Shown here piece after piece: positions 6,793-11,397 of a stretch of 11,397 nt of DNA. How positions within the stretch are numbered: the stretch's first letter is position 1; each line of letters begins with the position of its first letter. This DNA is from Bacillota bacterium. Its GTDB lineage: Bacteria > Bacillota > Clostridia > Christensenellales > UMGS416. The translations under genes were made by a program, and so were the position numbers. The stretch lies in assembly GCA_023428265.1 (NCBI GenBank), contig JAEYYW010000054.1, positions 1 to 11,397 of the forward strand, in the 5' to 3' direction. The notes under the pieces were generated by a model. The model worked only from the letters and a program-made list of their open reading frames with translations, searched no databases and had not been told where the DNA came from.

Positions 6793-8157
6793 CTATTGCT
6801 CTTCCCCGCCGAACCCCTTCAGCGGCAGCAGCCGCTCGGCGTCGTTCTGGGGCAGCTCTTCCACGCGGTCCAGCCGGCGCTGGATCTGGCTGGTGTAGTT
6901 GCTGGCGTCACGCACAGTGTTGCTGGCGCGGTCCAAGTGCTTCTGCACGGCCTCCAGGCTGTCAGCGAAACGGCTGAACTGCCGCTTCACAGCGCCCAGC
7001 AGCTCCCAGACCTCGCTGGAGCGCTTCTGTATTGCAAGTGTCTTGAAGCCCATGCGCAGGCTGTTCAGCAGCGCCGCCAGTGTGGTGGGCCCCGCCACCG
7101 TCACGCGGTAATCGCGCTGCAGGCGCTCGCAAAGGCCGGGCCGGCGCAGCACCTCGGCAAAGAGGCTTTCCACCGGCAGAAAGAGGATCGCAAAGTCGGT
7201 GGTGTCTGGCGGGGAGATGTATTTGTCGCGGATGTCACGGGCCTGCTGAACGATGCGTGTTTCCAGTGCTTTGGCGGCCTGGGTCATTGCTTCGGCGTTG
7301 CCTTCGTTCATGGCGTCTTCCAGGCGGTGATAATCCTCCATGGGGAACTTGCTGTCAATGGGCATCCAGACAGGCCGGCTGCCGTCGCCCTGGCCGGGGA
7401 GCTTCAACGCAAACTCCACCATTTCCTCACTGCGGGGTTTCACGCGCACGTTGCTGGCGTATTGGTCCGGCGTGAGCATCTGCTCCAGCAATGCAGCCAG
7501 CTGCACCTCGCCCCAGGTGCCGCGGGTTTTCACGTTGCTGAAGATGTTTTTGATGTCGCCCATGTCCTTGGAGAGGTTACGCATTTCGCCCAGATTTTTA
7601 TACACCTGCTCCAGCTGGTCGCTCACGATCTTGAACGAGCTGCCGAGGCGTTCCTCCAATGTGCGCTGGAGCTTTTCATCCACGACCACGCGCATTTCGT
7701 CCAGCTTCTTTTCGTTGCCCTCCTGCAGCAGCCGCACCTTTTCTTCCACGACGCTGCGGATACGCTCCAGGCTCTGGTTGCTGTTTTGGGTCATGTCGTC
7801 CACGCGCTTCACGATGGTCTCAAACTGCTTCTGCTGCCCTTCGGAAAAATCGTTGAAGGACGCCATCATGGCCATGCGGAAGGAGTCGGTGCGCTGGGCA
7901 AGCTCGTCACGGTTGTCTTTGTTGAGGCGCTCGCCGGACACGCGGGTGCGCTCGGCCTCTTCGCGCACATGGCGCTCCAGCCGGGTGGTGTCATCGCGGA
8001 TGGCTTTGAACTCACGCAGCAGGATCTCTTCCGTGTCGGACCGGCTTGCCCTTCTGGCAGAAATCATCGTGAAGATGCATGCAATGATGGCGGCAATGGC
8101 CGCCAGGCCAGCCAGGACCATGATCAGATTTATTGGTGTGGTCAGCCAAATCCACAT
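6793..8157 (-). CDS. rmuC: DNA recombination protein RmuC
   Basis: RmuC-family protein of 454 residues, predicted to be a membrane-anchored nuclease-like factor that limits recombination at inverted repeats or helps restrict foreign DNA. A single N-terminal transmembrane helix (about 8-32, NLIMVLAGLAAIAAIIACIF) is followed by a long coiled coil (about 38-190) and the RmuC domain. The domain shows RGTWGEVQLAALLEQML (212-228) and PIDSKFPMEDY (266-276), whose Asp268 and Lys270 match the D-x-K of the PD-(D/E)XK-like core. The start is the ATG at 8157, with GGAGAG eight bases upstream; an in-frame ATG 24 bases earlier has no ribosome binding site. It reads leftwards between the repeat-protein operon and the rubredoxin operon and has terminators or gaps on both sides, so it is probably its own unit. 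Confidence 0.93.
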   Translation of the reverse strand: MWIWLTTPINLIMVLAGLAAIAAIIACIFTMISARRASRSDTEEILLREFKAIRDDTTRLERHVREEAERTRVSGERLNKDNRDELAQRTDSFRMAMMASFNDFSEGQQKQFETIVKRVDDMTQNSNQSLERIRSVVEEKVRLLQEGNEKKLDEMRVVVDEKLQRTLEERLGSSFKIVSDQLEQVYKNLGEMRNLSKDMGDIKNIFSNVKTRGTWGEVQLAALLEQMLTPDQYASNVRVKPRSEEMVEFALKLPGQGDGSRPVWMPIDSKFPMEDYHRLEDAMNEGNAEAMTQAAKALETRIVQQARDIRDKYISPPDTTDFAILFLPVESLFAEVLRRPGLCERLQRDYRVTVAGPTTLAALLNSLRMGFKTLAIQKRSSEVWELLGAVKRQFSRFADSLEAVQKHLDRASNTVRDASNYTSQIQRRLDRVEELPQNDAERLLPLKGFGGEEQ

Positions 8158-8267
8158 GCGTCTCACTCTCCGTGTGTGCATTTATATAAGTATCATCATT
8201 TTACACCGAAAGGGGGCTAAGGGGTATCCTTATTTTTATAAAATGCACAAAATTTTTACATAAAAGG

Positions 8268-8293
8268 CAAAGGCGGGGACTATCCCGCCTTTG
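8268..8293 (-). terminator. intrinsic terminator of the tetrapeptide-repeat operon
   Basis: CAAAGGCGGG (8268-8277) pairs perfectly with CCCGCCTTTG (8284-8293) across a six-base loop. On the minus strand it lies about 57 bases after the stop of the repeat-protein gene and is followed by CCTTTTATG and then TAAAAATTTTG. The + strand side has no T-run. It separates the operon from rmuC. Confidence 0.8.
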
Positions 8294-8350
8294 TGATGAA
8301 GCCTGCCTGATAACGGCAGCGGCTGCAATCCAAACTCTCTGTGGGGCCTC

Positions 8351-9262
8351 TTAGCCCGCTTTTCCCTCATTGCGGCCATACACCTTGCCCAGGATCCTGC
8401 CGCACACAATGCCGGTGAAATCGCCGCGGATATCGCCGCGCACATCGCCGCCCACCTCGCCGGTCAGGTTGCCATGCACGGTGCCCTCAATGTTACGATC
8501 CACACGGCCGGCCATGTCTCCAAGGATGTCTCCATAAACATTGCCAACGGTGCTGAACAGATCCAGCGGAGTCGTTTTGATATGGCCGGTGGAGGCGATC
8601 GCGCCGACGTTGCCGTGCACATTGCCCTGGATCACACCGGTGACGGTGCCGCCGATGCCGCCCTTCACATTACCGAGCACCTTGCCGCCCATGTTGCGGG
8701 CCACGCCGCCATCGATGTTTCCGGCCACCTTGCCATTGAGGCTGCCGCCGACGCCTTCGCGCACATTGCCGGCGACAGAGCCGTTCAGGTTGCCGCCAAT
8801 CCGGTTCACGTTGCCGGTCACCGTGCCGGTCATGTCGCCCTCCACGCCGCCATGGATGTTGCCTGTGACCGTGCCGGTCAGGTTGCCTTTGACAGAGCCG
8901 CCCAAATTCCCCAGGATGCTGCCGGTCATGTCGCCCAGGATATCACCGCGCACATTGCCCATGACTTTGCCTTCCATCGGCCCTTTGATGCTGCCGCGCA
9001 CATCGCCCATGATCTTGCCGAACAGGCCGCCCTCCACATCACCGTTGAAATTACCGGCGATGCTGCCGGTCATGCCGGGCATGGGGCCCCGTTCCCGCGG
9101 CCGGCTCTTGCCGCCGGGTGCATTAGCAGAGGCTGGCGCGCCTTCGGAGGAATCATCCCCATTCATTTCCAGGCTCAGATCATCCAGCAAGCACTCTCCC
9201 TCATCGGGGCTGATCTCGCCCTTCTGCACCTTTTCCAGGATCTCCTTCAACTTATCGTTCAT
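8351..9262 (-). CDS. tetrapeptide-repeat protein with SHOCT-like N-terminal module, long paralogue
   Basis: A 303-residue protein, last gene of a three-gene leftward operon. Residues 1-30 (LKEILEKVQKGEISPDEG) match the short helical SHOCT-like module seen in DUF2089 and YvlB/LiaX-type proteins. A Pro/Gly/Ser-rich linker (about 35-65) leads to repeats of Gly-x-(Val/Ile/Leu/Met)-x: unbroken from 66 to 153, a three-residue insert RIG (154-156), repeats from 157 to 219 with Gly replaced by Glu169 and Arg189, a non-repeat loop of about 20 residues (220-239), then more repeats to 300 with Arg256 in a Gly position. That is about 54 repeat positions, with a 16-residue superperiod in many parts. No signal peptide, membrane helix or catalytic motif is seen. 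A beta-solenoid is likely by inference from the alternating hydrophobic and glycine pattern. The start ATG follows GGAG/AGGA, just 13 bases after the upstream gene's stop. Function unknown. Confidence 0.85.
   Translation of the reverse strand: MNDKLKEILEKVQKGEISPDEGECLLDDLSLEMNGDDSSEGAPASANAPGGKSRPRERGPMPGMTGSIAGNFNGDVEGGLFGKIMGDVRGSIKGPMEGKVMGNVRGDILGDMTGSILGNLGGSVKGNLTGTVTGNIHGGVEGDMTGTVTGNVNRIGGNLNGSVAGNVREGVGGSLNGKVAGNIDGGVARNMGGKVLGNVKGGIGGTVTGVIQGNVHGNVGAIASTGHIKTTPLDLFSTVGNVYGDILGDMAGRVDRNIEGTVHGNLTGEVGGDVRGDIRGDFTGIVCGRILGKVYGRNEGKAG
8354..9067 (-). repeat. 12-base/48-base coding repeat array in the long paralogue
   Basis: Tandem degenerate 12-base units encoding Gly-x-hydrophobic-x. 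The 13-mer ACCGTGCCGGTCA occurs exactly at 8820-8832 and again at 8868-8880, 48 bases apart, showing a 48-base higher-order unit. A 9-base insert (8795-8803) and an interruption of about 60 bases (8546-8605) break the array without changing the reading frame. Confidence 0.85.
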
Positions 9263-9275
9263 GATTCCTCTCCTC

Positions 9276-9962
9276 TCAGTTGCCGCCACGGAATGAGCCG
9301 CGAATCTTGCCCATGATGGGCCCTTTCACCACGCCATGCACATCGCCGTTTACCACACCGATCAACGGGCCGTGTATGTCGCCCAGCACATCGCCGTTTA
9401 CGGTGCCGGTGATCGGCCCGTAGATGCTGCCCCTCACGTCGCCTTGCACGCTGCCCACAAGCGACCCTTTGATGTCGCCTTCCACATCGCCATACACCTG
9501 ACCGAGCATCGAGCCGTTGATGCCGCCCTTCACGTCGCCCTTCACGGTGCCGGCCAGATTGCCGCCGATGCTGCCCTTCACGTCACCTTCCACGATGCCG
9601 ATCAGGTTCCCCTTGATGTTGCCGCGCACACTGCCCACAACCCTGCCGCGCAAATCACCGTTCACATCGCCCTGGATGTCACCGTTGATGGTCGTGGCGG
9701 CTTCCTTGATCTCGTGCCTCGCCTTGTCAAAAGCCATCTCCAGCGCGTCGCCCAGCTTGCTGAACGCTGTGCCCATCGTGTCCCAGAGATCTCCGTCGTT
9801 TCTGGTATAGGTACTGCTGCCGCGGTTGTCCTTCCGCCGCTCTTCCTGGGCGCTTTCTTTCGGGGGTTCATATCCCAGCTCCCTGAGCTTCGCGGAGCCT
9901 TCCTCTACAGACAGTTCACCGGCTTGTATCTTTTGCAGGATTTCACGCACCTGGTTGTCCAT
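9276..9962 (-). CDS. tetrapeptide-repeat protein with SHOCT-like N-terminal module, short paralogue
   Basis: A 228-residue protein and the most regular of the repeat pair. Residues 4-30 (VREILQKIQAGELSVEEG) are the same SHOCT-like module as in its neighbours. A charged linker follows, then a probable amphipathic helix (about 59-92, with FSKLGDALEMAFDKARHEI). From Gly94 to Gly226 every fourth residue is glycine, 34 in a row without a break, and the residue two after each glycine is Val, Ile, Leu, Met or Phe until the last unit. The tetrads fall into 16-residue units of the form GDVx-GSIx-G(N/P)(L/I)x-GxVx, eight times over. There is no signal peptide or membrane helix, so it is probably cytoplasmic, and a narrow four-sided beta-solenoid is a reasonable inference. 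The ATG follows GGGGAG and lies one base after the DUF2089 gene's stop. Function unknown; filament formation or envelope sensing are possibilities only. Confidence 0.87.
   Translation of the reverse strand: MDNQVREILQKIQAGELSVEEGSAKLRELGYEPPKESAQEERRKDNRGSSTYTRNDGDLWDTMGTAFSKLGDALEMAFDKARHEIKEAATTINGDIQGDVNGDLRGRVVGSVRGNIKGNLIGIVEGDVKGSIGGNLAGTVKGDVKGGINGSMLGQVYGDVEGDIKGSLVGSVQGDVRGSIYGPITGTVNGDVLGDIHGPLIGVVNGDVHGVVKGPIMGKIRGSFRGGN
9279..9683 (-). repeat. uninterrupted tetrapeptide-coding array in the short paralogue
   Basis: About 400 bases of tandem 12-base units grouped into eight 48-base superunits, encoding residues 94-228 of the short paralogue. No unit is inserted, deleted or out of phase, unlike the array in the neighbouring gene. 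Confidence 0.87.
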
Positions 9963-9963
9963 C

Positions 9964-10359
9964 TCACTGCTCCCCTTCCTTTTTGTCCTTCTTCTGCCAT
10001 TTGCCGATGGCGCTGGCGGCGTCTTCCAGAGAGATCTCGCCGCGGCTCAATGCCTCCAGCACATCGCCCTTGTCATCCTTGCGGCGGGCGGGGTACCCCA
10101 TCGTCTCCAGCACGTCATCCAGCCTGGAGCGCACCGTGGGATAAGAGATGCCAAGCGCCTTTTCCACTTCCTTGATGTTGCCCCGGCAACTCAGAAACAC
10201 TTCCACAAAAGCCGTCTGCTCGGCGCTCAACGCGCTGAGCTTTCCAGTGCCGAACTGCCCCTCCAGCCTGCTTTTGCAACCGTCGCATTGCAGCTGTGTG
10301 ACCACATATGTGCCGCCGCACACCGGGCAGTTGGTGGGGACGGGCCATTTCTTTGCCAT
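9964..10359 (-). CDS. DUF2089-type zinc-ribbon/helix-turn-helix regulator
   Basis: A 131-residue protein matching the DUF2089 pattern: an N-terminal zinc ribbon with CPVC (Cys11, Cys14) and CDGC (Cys25, Cys28), then a conserved helical segment (LSAEQTAFVEVFLSCRGNIK), a helix-turn-helix (about 60-85, EVEKALGISYPTVRSRLDDVL), and a C-terminal SHOCT-like module (99-118, DVLEALSRGEISLEDA). It is probably a DNA-binding protein and may control its own operon, as it is the first gene after the promoter. The last module is the same one found at the N-termini of the two repeat proteins that follow, suggesting they interact or share a partner. An in-frame GTG at 10365 is an alternative start. I prefer the ATG at 10359 because the AAAGG upstream, aligned as the 5' part of the full ribosome binding site, gives better spacing to it. 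Confidence 0.9.
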   Translation of the reverse strand: MAKKWPVPTNCPVCGGTYVVTQLQCDGCKSRLEGQFGTGKLSALSAEQTAFVEVFLSCRGNIKEVEKALGISYPTVRSRLDDVLETMGYPARRKDDKGDVLEALSRGEISLEDAASAIGKWQKKDKKEGEQ

Positions 10360-10399
10360 CTTCACATCGACCTTTCAAATGATCTGTTTTACAATCAGA

Positions 10400-10428
10400 A
10401 TAATACTCTTCCGAGTTGATTATGTCAA
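10400..10428 (-). promoter_or_regulatory. strong promoter of the DUF2089/repeat-protein operon
   Basis: On the minus strand a perfect TTGACA (10423-10428) and TATTAT (10400-10405) are separated by exactly 17 bases. Upstream of the -35, 10431-10460 is almost pure A/T, like an UP element. The -35 lies inside an inverted repeat, GTTGA-5-TCAAC (10415-10429), which could be an operator. Transcription would start about 30 bases before the DUF2089 gene. Confidence 0.85.
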
Positions 10429-10586
10429 CAGTAAAAATTAATATTTTTAATATCCATGTTTACATTATTGATTTTGTTCATTGAGATATGAGAAGAGACA
10501 TCACAGGCATCGTCAATTTGTCGAGTCACATGCAGCCAGCATGACCGGCATTGGTACAGTCAGCAGGTGAAGCTGCAAAACAAGAA

Positions 10587-10613
10587 GTTGCCACGCTGTA
10601 TTGCGGTGGCAAC
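10587..10613 (-). terminator. intrinsic terminator of the tetR gene
   Basis: GTTGCCAC (10587-10594) pairs perfectly with GTGGCAAC (10606-10613) across an 11-base loop. On the minus strand it is followed by TTCTTGTTTTGC and lies 33 bases after the tetR stop. The rest of the 281-base gap between tetR and the DUF2089 gene (10366-10646) holds the operon promoter on the left and no further gene that I can see. Confidence 0.7.
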
Positions 10614-10646
10614 GATCCCGAAAAATGGTTTAGCTCCGTGGTGAAG

Positions 10647-11276
10647 CTATGCCCGAATCCGGATCACCCGGTCTTTGAAGTTCAGCGCGCCTTCCGGCAT
10701 GCCCAGCAGGTTCTCCATAAACTCGGCAAGGGCGTCCAGCATCGTGTCCGCCGCCACGAGGGGCATGTGCCGCTCCCGCATGAAGGCCGAAGCGCCTTTC
10801 AGGGCGATTTCCGCCGCCTCCGAGGGGAACCGGAGCCTGCGGAACTCGCCATAACGGATGCCGGCGCCGATCAGATCGGACAGCACGCCGTGCAACATCC
10901 GGAAGCGCACCGCTTCCATCCGGGCATGCACGGATTGGTCTTGCAGCAAGCCGCGGTAGCGGGCATCCACTTCAATGCTCCCCCTGGGGGAAAACAGCAT
11001 GCGGAAAAGGCCCTCCAGGCGCACGGAGGCTGTCTGGCAGTCATCGGCTGCCAGGCGGGCCACGCGTTCCACACCTTCCCGCAGGAGCTGCTCCAGCGCC
11101 GCGTCCAGCACATCCTCCTTGGTCCGGAAGTAATAATAAAATGTGCCCTGCGCCACCCCCACCCTCTTCACGATGTCGCTGACCATCGTGTCTGCATAGC
11201 CTTTTTCCAGAAAGAGTGCGATCGCGGTGCCGATGATCTCCGCCCGCCTGGTTTCCCTATCCTTGGTGATCCTCAT
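10647..11276 (-). CDS. TetR/AcrR-family transcriptional regulator
   Basis: A 209-residue dimeric repressor of normal family length. The N-terminal DNA-binding domain reads RRAEIIGTAIALFLEKGY (10-27), then the helix-turn-helix MVSDIVKRVGVAQGTFYYYF (31-50) and RTKEDVLDAAL, a textbook TetR pattern. The C-terminal ligand-binding domain (about 65-205) is helical and does not reveal the ligand. The start ATG at 11276 follows GGAGG by seven bases on the minus strand; the open frame extending 108 bases upstream passes through the probable promoter and operator and should be ignored. Its targets, often a transporter or a lipid or drug-response gene, are not in the window, unless it also acts on genes beyond the right edge. 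Confidence 0.94.
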   Translation of the reverse strand: MRITKDRETRRAEIIGTAIALFLEKGYADTMVSDIVKRVGVAQGTFYYYFRTKEDVLDAALEQLLREGVERVARLAADDCQTASVRLEGLFRMLFSPRGSIEVDARYRGLLQDQSVHARMEAVRFRMLHGVLSDLIGAGIRYGEFRRLRFPSEAAEIALKGASAFMRERHMPLVAADTMLDALAEFMENLLGMPEGALNFKDRVIRIRA

Positions 11277-11295
11277 GATGCTGCCTCCTGTGCCT

Positions 11296-11313
11296 TGACT
11301 GATGGTAGTCAGT
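11296..11313. promoter_or_regulatory. candidate TetR operator
   Basis: TGACT (11296-11300) and AGTCA (11307-11311) are perfect inverted half-sites, and the overlapping pair ACTGA (11298-11302) and TCAGT (11309-11313) is also perfect. The form resembles the TGACTGA/TCAGTCA operators I associate with many TetR proteins of Bacillota. It lies in the leader, just upstream of the tetR ribosome binding site, where a bound repressor would block its own gene. Confidence 0.55.
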
Positions 11314-11364
11314 GCAGAAATGTGCACGCTTGCTCCTTCATCAGTATTGCACGAAGGTTGGGAG

Positions 11365-11373
11365 AATATACCA
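11365..11373 (-). promoter_or_regulatory. possible extended -10 element of tetR
   Basis: The minus strand reads TGGTATATT, an extended -10 (TGnTATATT) about 90 bases before the tetR start and upstream of the candidate operator. No matching -35 is visible within the remaining bases, so this is tentative. Confidence 0.3.
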
Positions 11374-11397
11374 GGTGGATGCAACTCCCTCCGGCAG

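Noticed and set aside
6775..8220. A 481-codon + strand open frame opposite rmuC, and a second at 7340-8263
   Set aside because: RmuC on the minus strand has clear family motifs and a ribosome binding site. The opposite frames have neither and result from high GC content.
8474..9316. Long + strand open frames opposite the repeat genes (also 8541-9296, 9336-10175 and 9517-9810), encoding His/Ala-rich or Pro-rich periodic proteins
   Set aside because: They mirror the 12-base periodicity of the minus-strand genes, which keeps stop codons out of other frames. They lack ribosome binding sites and recognisable domains.
8351..9683. CRISPR array or minisatellite
   Set aside because: The 12/48-base periodicity is degenerate, lies wholly within two reading frames and is conserved at protein level. 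There are no spacer-like unique segments of constant length.
9276..9962. Collagen-like or silk-like protein reading of the glycine repeats
   Set aside because: Collagen needs Gly every third residue with many prolines. Here the period is four, with a hydrophobic residue at a fixed place and few prolines, which fits a beta-solenoid better.
11277..11384. Extension of the TetR protein by 36 residues at its N-terminus
   Set aside because: It would run through the likely promoter and operator. The ATG at 11276 has a GGAGG site and matches the usual TetR start.

Overview
The window looks like chromosomal DNA of a fairly GC-rich anaerobic member of the Bacillota (Clostridia-like). The grounds are strong AGGAGG-type ribosome binding sites before nearly every gene, short promoters close to the sigma-A consensus, a rubredoxin plus FprA flavodiiron pair typical of anaerobes, and a DUF2089-type regulator, a family I associate mainly with Firmicutes. 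No tRNA, rRNA, CRISPR array, transposase or phage gene was seen, and no gene-free stretch exceeds about 290 bases.

Layout. The left part (34-3404) reads rightwards: an alpha/beta hydrolase with an apparent frameshift near its start, an OmpR-type response regulator and its sensor kinase with overlapping ends, and a small unknown gene. The middle (3416-5094) is an AT-richer leftward cluster: a family 2 glycosyltransferase followed by two adjacent, clearly different HIT-family proteins. Next, also leftward, come a rubredoxin and an FprA-type flavodiiron protein two bases apart (5309-6588), probably an oxygen or nitric oxide reduction unit, and then rmuC (6793-8157).

The most unusual region is the leftward three-gene operon at 8351-10359, with a near-consensus promoter at its head and a good terminator at its end. 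Its first gene encodes a DUF2089-type zinc-ribbon/helix-turn-helix protein. The next two encode paralogous proteins made almost entirely of a four-residue repeat, Gly-x-(hydrophobic)-x: 34 consecutive glycines at exact spacing in one, about 54 repeat positions in the other, with a 16-residue (48-base) higher-order period. All three proteins carry the same short helical module, C-terminal in the regulator and N-terminal in the repeat proteins. This resembles the YvlB/LiaX-type envelope-stress arrangement, but with a tetrapeptide-repeat solenoid in place of the usual DUF4097 part. It is the best candidate here for a poorly described system.

The right end holds a leftward TetR-family regulator with its own terminator and a candidate autoregulatory operator upstream. 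Its target genes are not in the window.
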